Assembly: GCA_955652835.1 (NCBI GenBank)
Contig: CATPBO010000007.1
Span: forward strand, 1 to 34,582
Origin: Candidatus Dormiibacterota bacterium
Lineage (GTDB): Bacteria; Chloroflexota; Dormibacteria; Dormibacterales; Dormibacteraceae
DNA length: 34,582 nt
Reading direction: 5' to 3'
Below, piece by piece: positions 9,681 through 19,021 of this stretch. The stretch's first letter is position 1. Each line of letters opens with the position of its first letter. The notes beneath the pieces were generated by a model, which saw nothing but the letters and a program-made list of their open reading frames with translations, was not told the origin of the DNA and searched no databases. Both the position numbers and the translations under genes were made by a program.

Positions 9681-12600
9681 CCGAGTGCCCTGAGCTCAGT
9701 CATGATCCGCGGCCGCTCAGCCGCCGCGGCCAGCGCCGGCCCGGCGAGCAGTGCACCGGCAACGACAACCGCCAACGCCATCGCGAGCCGTAAGGGGTCC
9801 AGGGTCACGATGGTCGCGGGCGCGTTGTCGGGCACGCTCGCACCAAGCTGCAGCCCAGGCAGGAGGACAACCGATGCAAGGGCCCCGAGCACGGCGCCGA
9901 AGACCAGGCAGAACGCTGCCAGGGTGAGCTCTTCCCAAACCAGGCTTCGCCGCACATGTGCCGGCGACATGCCGTTCGCTTCCAGCACCGCGTATTCCGG
10001 GAGGCGGCCGCGAGCCAGCATCAGGAAGTGGTACGCGAATGCGAGGAGCGCCAGCCCGACCGCGGCGATGAAACCCAGCAGCAAGTTCGACTCAAGTCCA
10101 AGCTGCAGCGGCGAATGGGCCGCGTCGCGGGCGATCGACCGCTGGTCGAGGACGCCAATGAGCCCCGGCGCCGCTCGCAACGAGGCGACGGCCGTGTCGC
10201 CACCTCCCGGGGCAGCGCGGACCCAGATCTCATTCGGCCAGGGGCTTTGGTGGTGGCCGAAGGCGAGCGCTATCAGCAACGGATCGCGGTCCAGTACCAA
10301 GAAGTCGCCGAGCTCTGGATAAAGGGTCGGGAAGTGATCTGCCACCCCAACGATGGTGGCGGTGACGGCGATTCCGTCGATCTGTACCTGCAACGGCTTG
10401 CCGACGCCGAGGCCGAATCGAGTCAGCATCTGGGATGGGACGAGCGCGGGGATGGTCCCGGGTCTAGCCGAGACTACAGTTGAGAACCTGGCGACACCCG
10501 GGCGGATGTAGGTCGGGTAAGGCCCAGTACCAACGCGTAAGGTCGCGGTCCGATTGCCGTCCCGCGTCACAACCGTGGTCGGCAGGAGTGATTCGTAGAA
10601 TGTGCCCGACTCCGCGTCTGTCCGCCACCACAGGCCGGGAGAGTATTGAGCCCCGACGCCGTCAATCTGCTCGGCGAAGCTCTCGAGCATCTTTCCGTCG
10701 ATGGCAAGTGAGCTCAGCGAGATGACGTCCGGCTTGGTCACGGGAGAGATCGAGAGATCGCGAAAGCGAAGCGGCTCTGCAACCGCCCCCGCGTCGGCTA
10801 TGAGCGCGGCTGTCAATTGCTTCCAGCCTGAAAAGTCGAGCTTTCCAAGGTCAGCGTGGACAGGCCGTCCATGCGTGTCTGACAGATGCGCGGTCAGCGA
10901 GCCGCCCGTGGATGCGCCGAAGACCCAGATCGAAAGTGATTTGGCCTGGGGTGATAGCAGCACGCCGCCGGTCTCATCGTCGGCGAGGCTCTGAACCAGC
11001 TCGGAAAGCGGAGATGCGGCCAGGTCGGGCCGCGTCCACATAACCGAATCGAAGGTGTACGGATCGACGGCCAGCGCCGGCACGTCACCACCGGGTTGGC
11101 GGGCGTAGCCTCGGAAGACGTCACTTCGTGCGGCGGCGCCGGCGACCGGGATCGAGTACGGTGGCACACCAACGCCTGGTTGCAGGACTCCTCGCACGTC
11201 GGCGCCCACCTGATAGGCGGCGCGGTCGGCGCTGTTCCGAGCAGAGGTCGTGGCATAGGTCGTCGCGAACACGCCCAGAGCAATGGCCAGCATGAGCAGC
11301 ACGGCCAGGGCGGCGTGCTGACCGGGTGCGCGGATCAGCTGCACGCCCGCTAGCTGCGCCGCCACCGTTCGTCGCGCCCGCAACAGCAAGCGGGCGACCA
11401 GCGGGAGCAAACGCAGCGCTGCCAACGCAATCAACGCGATCGCAAGACCCGGAAGCACTAGGTTGAGAGGGTTGTCCGCGGCGCCGGACTGTCTCACCTG
11501 CGCGCTGCCTAGGAGCCGGGCCTGCGCCAGCAGCGGTATGGCGAGCAGGGCGAGCAGCAGGTCGAGGTGCCGCATCCTCCACCACGGCACAGTCGGCCGC
11601 GACGCGGCAGCGCGCGTCTGCAGCACCCCGTGCCGGCTCGCGAGGATGGACTGCCCGCCGACGAGAAGGAGCTCGAGAGCGAGGACGGCGGCAACTGGCG
11701 GACCCAGCTTGAAAATGTCGAAGCGGAACGCTGGGATCACCACGCCGGCGTACGCCCATCGCGCCACGGCCTCTGATGCCGCCCATCCGCCGAACACTCC
11801 AAGCGGAGCAGCGATTAGAACCACCGCAGCGAGCTCGATCCACAGCAATGCGGCGACCCCCGGCCATGACCAACCGCGAGTGCGCCACACCGCGATCGTT
11901 GGGCGCAGCTGCCTGAGGAGGTTGCCGGCCATGAACCACACGCAGTAGAGAGCGATGAGGAGAAGCTGGATTGCGACGAGCTGCACGGCAAAATAACCGA
12001 TCTGCGCATCGCTCACGTACGACTCGAGTGCGCTGGGCAGGTCGCTTACGACAACGATGTCCGCGCGCTGAATGCCAAAGCGGCCGCGCAGACGGTTCAC
12101 ACGCTCGAGCGTCGCCGCTGCACCGACTGATCGAATCGCTGCGACGTCTGGTGCCAGGGTTGCCGAGGCGACCGAGATGACTGATGCATGCAGCGCACCA
12201 GTCGCAGGGTTGGTCTGACGCTTGAGCATCGCGAAGTACGACTGCACGTCCATGTAGGCCGCGACCTCAGGCGCGCGGTTGGGACCCCAGTAGGCCTCCT
12301 GAAGTTGAAACGGACGCCAGATACCTACGATGCGCAGGCACACCACGTCGTCGCCGTCCTGAACTTTGGCGCAGACGACATCCCCCACCCCCAATCGCAC
12401 GAAGCTCACGAATGCCTCTGGAAGAGTGACTTCCAACATGCCGCTGGCCGCGCCCGACGGCCAGGCCCCGGCGACCAGCGCAGCATGGGCAGGGAGGTCT
12501 TCCGAGGCCGCGATCCGAAAGTCGGCGCCCGGCGCTACGGGTTTTGTCCCATTGATCAGCTGCGGGACATAGCCACCAGAGATCAAGCCGGTCTGACGGG

Positions 12601-12889
12601 GCGCGATGATCCCGCCCATGTCGTCGCGCGCCGCGCGCCGGACCTCCGCGGTGAACGCCTGGTACGACTGCTGGTCGGTGACTCCCGTGAGATGCACGCT
12701 TACCAGGCCCTGTGAGCCGAGGCGGCTGACCGTCTGCTGGAGACCGGCTTCCTCTGTGCGCGACTGCGTTAACGAGACTGCAGACGCCAGCGCAAGTGCA
12801 ACCCCGAGTCCGACAGCGGTCGGTACGAATGACATCCAGCGGGCGGTCAGCTGGCGGCGCGCGAGGCCCGCCAGAGTCAATGTCCGCAA
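9677..12889 (-). CDS. Large FtsX-like ABC transporter permease
   Basis: 1070 aa; N-terminal, central and C-terminal TM clusters with large extracytoplasmic regions; ATGA overlap with the downstream ATPase. Confidence 0.85.
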   Translation of the reverse strand: MRTLTLAGLARRQLTARWMSFVPTAVGLGVALALASAVSLTQSRTEEAGLQQTVSRLGSQGLVSVHLTGVTDQQSYQAFTAEVRRAARDDMGGIIAPRQTGLISGGYVPQLINGTKPVAPGADFRIAASEDLPAHAALVAGAWPSGAASGMLEVTLPEAFVSFVRLGVGDVVCAKVQDGDDVVCLRIVGIWRPFQLQEAYWGPNRAPEVAAYMDVQSYFAMLKRQTNPATGALHASVISVASATLAPDVAAIRSVGAAATLERVNRLRGRFGIQRADIVVVSDLPSALESYVSDAQIGYFAVQLVAIQLLLIALYCVWFMAGNLLRQLRPTIAVWRTRGWSWPGVAALLWIELAAVVLIAAPLGVFGGWAASEAVARWAYAGVVIPAFRFDIFKLGPPVAAVLALELLLVGGQSILASRHGVLQTRAAASRPTVPWWRMRHLDLLLALLAIPLLAQARLLGSAQVRQSGAADNPLNLVLPGLAIALIALAALRLLPLVARLLLRARRTVAAQLAGVQLIRAPGQHAALAVLLMLAIALGVFATTYATTSARNSADRAAYQVGADVRGVLQPGVGVPPYSIPVAGAAARSDVFRGYARQPGGDVPALAVDPYTFDSVMWTRPDLAASPLSELVQSLADDETGGVLLSPQAKSLSIWVFGASTGGSLTAHLSDTHGRPVHADLGKLDFSGWKQLTAALIADAGAVAEPLRFRDLSISPVTKPDVISLSSLAIDGKMLESFAEQIDGVGAQYSPGLWWRTDAESGTFYESLLPTTVVTRDGNRTATLRVGTGPYPTYIRPGVARFSTVVSARPGTIPALVPSQMLTRFGLGVGKPLQVQIDGIAVTATIVGVADHFPTLYPELGDFLVLDRDPLLIALAFGHHQSPWPNEIWVRAAPGGGDTAVASLRAAPGLIGVLDQRSIARDAAHSPLQLGLESNLLLGFIAAVGLALLAFAYHFLMLARGRLPEYAVLEANGMSPAHVRRSLVWEELTLAAFCLVFGAVLGALASVVLLPGLQLGASVPDNAPATIVTLDPLRLAMALAVVVAGALLAGPALAAAAERPRIMTELRALG

Positions 12890-12895
12890 CCTGGG

Positions 12896-13354
12896 CTACC
12901 CCCGCTTGAATCGAAGGGCTGTGTAGTTGTCGTCGATCGCGACAAACGCGACGGGCTTGTAGCCGGTCACGGAGGTGATCTCGCCGAGGACGTCACGCTT
13001 CGTCCACCAGGGGGTGGGTGGCAGGTCAGTGACACCTCGCGTCTTGCCGCCCTTCGGATACGTGATCCAGAGCATTCCGGCCGGTTTCACGGCCCGAATC
13101 GCTTCTGGACCCAGGCGTCGCAGCTCGTCGACAGTGTTCACGAACAGCTGCACCACGTCGTAAGCCTTTGATGACTGGACGTGCGCGCTGATCGCCGACG
13201 TCCCAGGCCTGAGCTGCGCCAGATAACCCGCCGGGGAATTCAGGACGGCGACTCTTTGGCCGGGGCCCAGCCTAAGCTTCTTCGCGATGAGGCTCATCCC
13301 GCTCTTATCGTCGCCCAGTTTTGGCAGCGACCGCTGGGAGTCGAGTTTGCCCAT
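12896..13354 (-). CDS. Hypothetical protein, DUF3052-like
   Basis: 'KLRLGPGQRVAVLNSPAGYLAQL...GMLWITYPKG'; ATG 13354 preceded by TAAGCT-N8. Confidence 0.6.
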   Translation of the reverse strand: MGKLDSQRSLPKLGDDKSGMSLIAKKLRLGPGQRVAVLNSPAGYLAQLRPGTSAISAHVQSSKAYDVVQLFVNTVDELRRLGPEAIRAVKPAGMLWITYPKGGKTRGVTDLPPTPWWTKRDVLGEITSVTGYKPVAFVAIDDNYTALRFKRG

Positions 13355-13375
13355 CGGTTGTCAGCTTATATAAAG

Positions 13376-13858
13376 GTGAGGCATTCCCCGCGGCCCGCCC
13401 AACTCGGACTGGTCCTGCTGCTCAGCGCCTGTGCCGGCGGGTCTCCGTCCACCTTTACGCTCAACAGCGCCTCTGTCGACTCCGCGTACACGTGCCCGGT
13501 TGGGACGGCCAACGCCCCCTACACCCTCCAGGCCACGATCGACGTGCGCAACGGCACGGCAAGCAGCGTGACCATCAAGTCGGTGGCCGCCGCGCTGACG
13601 TTGGCCGCAGTCAAAGGCGGCTGGCTCGAGCACGTTGGTGACAAGTACGACGCCAGCGGCGTCACGTATTCGCCCAACGCGGTTGGGGCCGGCAGCTCCG
13701 CGTCATTGAAAGTCAGCATCCCGAGCGCGTGCACAAATGGCAAAACCCCGAGCACCGGATCCAACTATGGCGAGTATTCAGTCGATCTCACCGTCGTCAC
13801 CTCTTCCGGCACTCACACGATCACGAGCAAGAACCGGCACCGCATCATCGCCGCCTAG
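13376..13858 (+). CDS. Predicted lipoprotein, unknown function
   Basis: GTG start; lipobox-containing signal 'LGLVLLLSACAGGSPS'; beta-rich Ser/Thr/Gly body. The 13181 upstream extension lies antisense to the neighbouring gene. Confidence 0.7.
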   Translation: MRHSPRPAQLGLVLLLSACAGGSPSTFTLNSASVDSAYTCPVGTANAPYTLQATIDVRNGTASSVTIKSVAAALTLAAVKGGWLEHVGDKYDASGVTYSPNAVGAGSSASLKVSIPSACTNGKTPSTGSNYGEYSVDLTVVTSSGTHTITSKNRHRIIAA

Positions 13859-13895
13859 CTCTTGCAGTCGGCGCGGCCGTAACAAATCGGCGATC

Positions 13896-13928
13896 AAAGT
13901 CAGCGGCACCGACTCCGCCGATGACTTT
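13896..13928 (+). terminator. Intrinsic terminator-like hairpin
   Basis: AAAGTCA-GCGG...CCGC-cga-TGACTTT followed by CTCTTTT, 38 bp downstream of the lipoprotein stop. Confidence 0.5.
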
Positions 13929-13951
13929 CTCTTTTGCCCCGTCACGGCAAA

Positions 13952-13970
13952 CTCACAGATTTCTCACACG
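13952..13970 (+). promoter_or_regulatory. TCACAG-N5-TCACAC direct repeat, candidate response-regulator box
   Basis: Two 6-mers spaced 11 bp start to start, upstream of the 14043 gene. Confidence 0.3.
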
Positions 13971-14042
13971 ACGCACTGAGGCCGACCCCTCAGCGTTCGT
14001 TCCGACGCTCATGCGAGCGATTACCAACGAAGGAGGAAAGCA

Positions 14043-14300
14043 ATGAACGGCATTCGAAAGTCCATGGCAGCGGCCGCAATCGCGGGGTCGATGCTCATCG
14101 GAGGCGTTGTCGGCGCCGTGATGTACGGCGCGACGACGATCGCCGCCTCGGCAGCCACGAACCCCGCGGCCGCCGCGAGCCCGACTCCGGGCACGGCGTC
14201 TGGAACGTTCGTGTCCAACGAGACCGCGGCTCATGAGGCCACCGAGAGCGCGGCCCGCGAGGCACAAGAGAACGCTGGCCAGGTCCCCACAGTTCCTTAG
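14043..14300 (+). CDS. Small secreted / membrane-anchored Ala-rich protein
   Basis: AAGGAGGAAAGCA-ATG; N-terminal hydrophobic signal; 85 aa. Confidence 0.65.
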   Translation: MNGIRKSMAAAAIAGSMLIGGVVGAVMYGATTIAASAATNPAAAASPTPGTASGTFVSNETAAHEATESAAREAQENAGQVPTVP

Positions 14301-14330
14301 AGTCCCCGTCCACTCACATGTTCGGCATTG

Positions 14331-14357
14331 GAAGGGCCGGTGGAATGCCGGCCCTTC
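14331..14357 (+). terminator. Hairpin, probable terminator
   Basis: Perfect 10-bp stem GAAGGGCCGG-TGGAATG-CCGGCCCTTC between two genes; no T-tract. Confidence 0.5.
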
Positions 14358-14387
14358 ACTATATGAACAAGCGGAAACCCTGGAGAA

Positions 14388-15098
14388 ATGAGAAGAAACC
14401 TGATCATCGCCGCGGCAGGCGGGATCGCCGTCATCGTGTTGATGGGCGTAGGCGCATACGCCTACTTCTTCTCCGGCCTGCGGACTTCACCGTCAAGCCT
14501 CGGACTGAGCGCCAGCCCAAGCGCAAGCGCTGCCGCTGTCTCGTCAAGCCTCGCGGGAACGTGGACGGTGACCACCGGCTCGCTGGCCGGATATCGGGTA
14601 CAAGAGCTGTTCGCGGGCGAGACCTCCAAGCACCTGGCCGTCGCACGAACATCCAGCGTAAGCGGCGGCCTGACCGTCACTGGCGACGCGAACGGCTACC
14701 AGGTGAGCAGCATCAAGCTGAGCGCAGACCTGACCAGCCTGCACAGCGTCGACCAGGTGGTCGGCCGCAACGTCACTCAGCGTGACGGCGTCGTTTCAAG
14801 ACAACTTAGCGTTCAGCAGTTTCCAACGGCAACGTTTATCGCCAGCGCGGCATCCGTTCCTGGGCCGATAACCACCTCGCAAGTAGACGTGACAGTGGCG
14901 GGCAAGCTCACCATTCACGGCGTGACCAAAGACGTTACGGCCACCGCGAAGGCACAGGTCATCGGCGGCAAGATCGAGATCGCCGGCACTATGACGATCA
15001 ACATGACCGATTACGGCGTCTCGCCGCCTCAGGTTCCGTTCACGACCGTCGACCCGACGGCAACGATCGAGTTCGACGTGTACTTGACGAGGTCGTAG
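14388..15098 (+). CDS. YceI-family protein with N-terminal TM anchor
   Basis: 'VAGKLTIHGVTKDVTATAKAQVIGGKIEIAGTMTINMTDYGVSPP' typical of YceI. Confidence 0.88.
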   Translation: MRRNLIIAAAGGIAVIVLMGVGAYAYFFSGLRTSPSSLGLSASPSASAAAVSSSLAGTWTVTTGSLAGYRVQELFAGETSKHLAVARTSSVSGGLTVTGDANGYQVSSIKLSADLTSLHSVDQVVGRNVTQRDGVVSRQLSVQQFPTATFIASAASVPGPITTSQVDVTVAGKLTIHGVTKDVTATAKAQVIGGKIEIAGTMTINMTDYGVSPPQVPFTTVDPTATIEFDVYLTRS

Positions 15099-15101
15099 AA
15101 G

Positions 15102-16019
15102 TCAGGGAAGAAGCTGGCGCGCGACAAACAGCATGTTTGCGGGACGTTCCGCGAGCCGTCGTAAATACCATGCGTACCAAGCGTCTCCATAGGCGATGAG
15201 GGCCTTCACGGAGTAGCCCTCGGCCGCCAACCGGACCTGCTGGTCGGCGCGAATTCCGTAGAGCATCGCCACCTCCAGCTGGGCGCGTTGCATGCCCAGG
15301 GCGAGTCCGAAGCGTGCGATCCGCGCGATCAGGTCGACATCGTGGGTGGCCATCACCAACCGCAGCTCACCCCGTTTTACCACCGGCAGCATGAACGAGC
15401 ACAGCGCGAGGTAGTTCGAATCCACATCCTTCTTCGCCTGGTAGGCGCGGTCAGGCGGCTCGGCGTAGGCACCTTTGACAAGCCGTATCGCGGGATTGAG
15501 AGGCAGCAGCTTGACAACGTCATCGACGGTGCGGTGGAGGTAAGCCTGAAGGGCTATACCAGTGCGCGGGTGATTGACCCGCAGCCGCCTGTACAGGTCT
15601 AGGGTCGGCTCCGTATAGGCGCTTCCCTCCATGTCGATCCACAGGAAGCTCTTTGCCTTGTCGGCAGCAAGGGCCAGCCGCTGAAGGTTCGCGTACGCCG
15701 CCGTCGCGTCGATGTCGAGTCCAAGCTGGGTCGGCTTGACGGAGACCTCGGCATCGACACTCGCCGCGTTCCCTTTCGCGAACACGGATTCGTAGTGCTC
15801 GACGGCCGCGCTCGCTGCCGAGAGTTCCGTGACGTTTTCACCGAGGCGCGTGAAAAGCACTCCGATGCCCTTGGTTTTGAAGCCGCTCGCGGCCTTCAGC
15901 GCATCGTCGAATTCTTCGCCCGGCAAAAAGCGCCTGACCGCGCGGCGCGCGAATCCCCAGCGGGGCACGTGCGCTGAGAGCCAGGGATTCTGCGCGCACC
16001 ACAACAGGATGCTTCTCAT
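15102..16019 (-). CDS. Proline dehydrogenase
   Basis: 'LWIDMEGSAYTEPTLDLYRRL', 'IALQAYLHRT', 'IRLVKGAYAEP', 'QLEVAMLYGIR', 'YGDAWYAWYLRRLAERPANMLFVAR'. Confidence 0.92.
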   Translation of the reverse strand: MRSILLWCAQNPWLSAHVPRWGFARRAVRRFLPGEEFDDALKAASGFKTKGIGVLFTRLGENVTELSAASAAVEHYESVFAKGNAASVDAEVSVKPTQLGLDIDATAAYANLQRLALAADKAKSFLWIDMEGSAYTEPTLDLYRRLRVNHPRTGIALQAYLHRTVDDVVKLLPLNPAIRLVKGAYAEPPDRAYQAKKDVDSNYLALCSFMLPVVKRGELRLVMATHDVDLIARIARFGLALGMQRAQLEVAMLYGIRADQQVRLAAEGYSVKALIAYGDAWYAWYLRRLAERPANMLFVARQLLP

Positions 16020-16137
16020 CGGGCACTGGAAACGTTAAAGCGTCACCTACCGTGCAACCCCTGGCTCTCGCCGAACGCGCTCACCGCGCGAAGCGGAAGC
16101 GAATTCCGGGCGCGGGCGAGGAGTCGCCGCATCGCTG

Positions 16138-16626
16138 CTAGTCGGACGCGGGGATCGTGGAGCGAGAGGGTGTGTCGTCAGATCGGTCGGGCGCCGTTGT
16201 GAAGCGATGGATCAAGGCGCTTGACGCAGAGCCCGCGACCGCGGGCGCGACCCGTCGCACGATGCGCTCGAGCCTGCCGAGCTCTCGCGCTGCGTTATCG
16301 CGGTTCACAACGACTGTGACCGAAGGCAGCGACTTCTTGAGCCTGTCCGTCAGCTCTTCGGGCAGATCACGAAGCGAATCGGGGAGATCCTTCAGCGCCT
16401 CGAACAGCATGCGCCTCAGCTGCTCCCGGCGCGTAGGTCGGTTCATCCGTCGATAGATCAGCACGCCTACACCGGCCACTGCCGCCACGCCGAGAACGAC
16501 CGCAGCGATGCGCGCGTAGCGCATGGCGTTGGACGCGGCGCGCTGCTCCAGCTCACCCAGGTCCTCGTCCATTTGATCCTCGGTCTCTTTTATCTGACGG
16601 GTGATTTCATCCGCCTCATTGCCCAT
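16138..16626 (-). CDS. Membrane protein, possibly DUF3618-like
   Basis: AAGGAG ribosome-binding site; 'ITRQIKETEDQMDEDLGELEQR' followed by one TM helix. Confidence 0.6.
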   Translation of the reverse strand: MGNEADEITRQIKETEDQMDEDLGELEQRAASNAMRYARIAAVVLGVAAVAGVGVLIYRRMNRPTRREQLRRMLFEALKDLPDSLRDLPEELTDRLKKSLPSVTVVVNRDNAARELGRLERIVRRVAPAVAGSASSALIHRFTTAPDRSDDTPSRSTIPASD

Positions 16627-16803
16627 TCTTTGTTCTCCTTAAGGTTCGCCCAACGTGGTGGGAAGCTTCAGCGCAAAGCACGCCTTTCCAGTCAAGGCCA
16701 GACTAACGCCGAGCGGGACGTAGGGGAAGATCCACCTTCTATAGAAGCACGCACCACGAAAGATGAACGCCTCGCGTACAGGGGCTACGCGCGAACGCGG
16801 ACT

Positions 16804-18012
16804 CTAGCTCAGGCGCGCTGCCCGCAGCGCGAGATAGCGCTGCTCGGGGAGGCTCGCAGTCATCCTCGCCGCGCGCTGGTAGGACGCCCGAGCCCCGGCC
16901 AAATCCCCCGCGAGCTCGAGTAGGTGCCCTCGCACGGCCTCGAGGCGGTGGGTGTGGGCCATGCGTTCGTCGGTATCGAGGGTCCCCAGCACGGCCAGAC
17001 CGGCGCGCGGCCCGTGGACCATGGCGACTGCAACCGCCCGGTTGAGCGTGACAACCGGACCTGGCAACACCTGTTCGAGCACCTCGTACAACGCCAGGAT
17101 CTGCGGCCAGTCTGTTTCCTTGGCGCTCGGCGCTTCGTCGTGTACCGCCGCAATCGCCGCCTGCAGCTGGTACGGACCAATCGGCGCCTTGCCGAGGGTT
17201 CGGGTGAGAAGTGCCACGCCTTCGTCGATCTGGGAGGTATTCCAGAGAGCGCGCCGCTGTTCGTCGAGTGGAACGATCGAGCCGTCCTCCTCGGTTCGTG
17301 CGGCTCGCCGCGCATCGGTCAGCACCATGAGCGCGAGGAGACCGGCGACCTCGCCTTCTTCCGGCATGAGGGTGTGGAGCATGCGCGCCAGGCGGATGGC
17401 CTCGGTGGTCAGGTCGGCGCGGTTCAATGCCGCCCCGAAACTCGCTGTGTACCCCTCGTTGAAGATGAGATAGAGCACCTGCAGCACCACGCGTAGTCGG
17501 TCGGCCCGCTCCGGCTCCGGCGGGAGCTCGAATCGCATGCCCGTGTCCCTGATGCGCTCCTTGGCTCGGCTGATGCGCTGCGCCATGGTGGTTTCAGGAA
17601 CGAGGAAGGCCTTGGCGATCTCGGCAGTGGTCAATCCGCCGACCGCTCGCAGAGTGAGTGCGAGCTGCGAAGGCGCGGACAGCGACGGATGGCAGCAGAG
17701 GAACAGGACGGCGAGCGTGTCGTCATGGTTTGAAGGCTCACCCTGGACTGCCATCGCCAGCGCCGCGGTTTCCTCTCGCTTCCTGCGGGCGCTCTCACTG
17801 CGCCACTCGTCGAACAGGCGTCGGGTCGCGACGGTCAGAAGCCACGAGCTCGGGTTGTCAGGGACCCCCTCCTCCGGCCACTGCCGCGCCGCTGCCAGCA
17901 GCGCCTCCTGCACTGCGTCCTCGCACGCGTCGAACTGCCCGTGCCTTCGCACAAGATTGCCGAGGACCTGCGGCGCAAGCTCGCGCAGCAGGTCCTCGAT
18001 TCGGTCTTGCAA
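16804..18012 (-). CDS. RNA polymerase sigma factor, ECF42-like (COG4941 / DUF6596 type)
   Basis: Sigma2 region 'AVQEALLAAARQWPEEGVPDNPSSWLLTVATRR'; long C-terminal extension 'LYLIFNEGYTAS...'; adjacent to a DGPF protein. Confidence 0.92.
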   Translation of the reverse strand: MQDRIEDLLRELAPQVLGNLVRRHGQFDACEDAVQEALLAAARQWPEEGVPDNPSSWLLTVATRRLFDEWRSESARRKREETAALAMAVQGEPSNHDDTLAVLFLCCHPSLSAPSQLALTLRAVGGLTTAEIAKAFLVPETTMAQRISRAKERIRDTGMRFELPPEPERADRLRVVLQVLYLIFNEGYTASFGAALNRADLTTEAIRLARMLHTLMPEEGEVAGLLALMVLTDARRAARTEEDGSIVPLDEQRRALWNTSQIDEGVALLTRTLGKAPIGPYQLQAAIAAVHDEAPSAKETDWPQILALYEVLEQVLPGPVVTLNRAVAVAMVHGPRAGLAVLGTLDTDERMAHTHRLEAVRGHLLELAGDLAGARASYQRAARMTASLPEQRYLALRAARLS

Positions 18013-18014
18013 CC

Positions 18015-18377
18015 TCAGAACTCAGGCGGCGCGTCCATCACCCGGCGCACCTCGATCGGCACCTTGACGAACGCGACGATGCGCGATGCGATCTCGATCG
18101 CGCGCGCCTCGTTCTCGACATCGACGATCCAGTAGCCAACGAGCGATTCCTTCGCCTCCGCAAACGGTCCATCGGTCGCGACCGGCATGCCTTTCTCGAA
18201 GCGAACGGTCTTGGCCTGGCTGCCATCTGCAAGCCCTTCGGCACTGACGAGCTCGCCAGACTTCTTCAGGTCCTCGTCCAGCTTCTGCATGAACTGGATC
18301 ATCTCGAGCATCCACTCCTTGCCCATGGCTTCCAGCCCAGCTTCGGCGGACCCGAACGTCATGATCATGTACTTCAT
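18015..18377 (-). CDS. YCII-related / DGPF-domain protein, sigma-factor partner
   Basis: 'MKYMIM...', 'VATDGPFAEAKESLVGYWIVDVENEARAIEIASR'; start preceded by AGGAGA. Confidence 0.92.
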   Translation of the reverse strand: MKYMIMTFGSAEAGLEAMGKEWMLEMIQFMQKLDEDLKKSGELVSAEGLADGSQAKTVRFEKGMPVATDGPFAEAKESLVGYWIVDVENEARAIEIASRIVAFVKVPIEVRRVMDAPPEF

Positions 18378-18536
18378 CGAGGTTCTCCTATTATTCGGCG
18401 CCTGAAGGGGCGCCTTCACAACTCGGTCGGAGCCGGCGCCTGGTTCTCGACATCTGGTGAAAAGAACCGTAGCCGCCCTTGCACCGGTCGTGACCCTTCT
18501 TCGCAGTCTTATCCCAGAGGACTTTTTGGGTGACGT

Positions 18537-18569
18537 GCGAAAGGCGCGCGAAAGGCGCGCGAAAGGAGA
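18537..18569 (+). repeat. Three tandem 11-bp units GCGAAAGGCGC (third partly diverged)
   Basis: GCGAAAGGCGC | GCGAAAGGCGC | GCGAAAGGAGA read directly. Confidence 0.7.
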
Positions 18570-18811
18570 TTGATGGCGCGTCTATGAAACCCATCCCGTT
18601 TATCCGGGCTCGAAGGTTCGACTCGACGGCCGGCGACTGCGCCTTTCGGGAGAGCTGGCGTCGGAGGAGGACCGCAGCGTATTCCTGCCGCTCATGCATG
18701 ACGACAACGCCGCGAGCGGGGCTTTACCCCCCTCAAATGGTGGAAAGCCCGGCCCTTGCAGGCCAGGCTTCCCACTAGAGTCAACGCCCTCGGCTGCCTG
18801 ACTACCCGTCG

Positions 18812-19021
18812 ATGGCCGAGCCCTCTGGCCGGGTCGCAGACTGCCGCTGCCCCAGCGTGCCTGCCGGGGAGGAATGGCCGTTCGGCTGCAGGGCCGCCGA
18901 GATGCGGCAAACCACCTACGCCTGCTCCGGGACATGCACGGAAAAACTCCGACATCAACTAGGCCCCGACGCCCCTGGACCGTCTACCCTTTCGGGACCG
19001 TGGCCATCCGCAGCGAGCTAA
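18812..19021 (+). CDS. Small Cys-rich ORF overlapping the start of the HEXXH gene
   Basis: 69-aa ORF 'MAEPSGRVADCRCPSVPAGEEWPFGCRAAEMRQTTYACSGTCTEK...'; five Cys; fairly GC-rich third positions; no clear RBS. Confidence 0.35.
   Translation: MAEPSGRVADCRCPSVPAGEEWPFGCRAAEMRQTTYACSGTCTEKLRHQLGPDAPGPSTLSGPWPSAAS

Noticed and set aside
16736-16747. Palindrome CTTCTATAGAAG
   Set aside because: Perfect 12-bp palindrome, but about 110 bp from the nearest start and no supporting second copy seen.
16804-18377. ECF42-like sigma factor plus DGPF protein as a novel system
   Set aside because: This gene pair is a known conserved association.
18537-18569. CRISPR-like or satellite repeat
   Set aside because: Only three contiguous 11-bp units without spacers.
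18600-18960. tRNA/tmRNA/RNase P or cobalamin riboswitch candidate suggested by a GGTTCGACTC stretch and several hairpins
   Set aside because: Could not assemble an acceptor stem, CCA end or conserved core on either strand.
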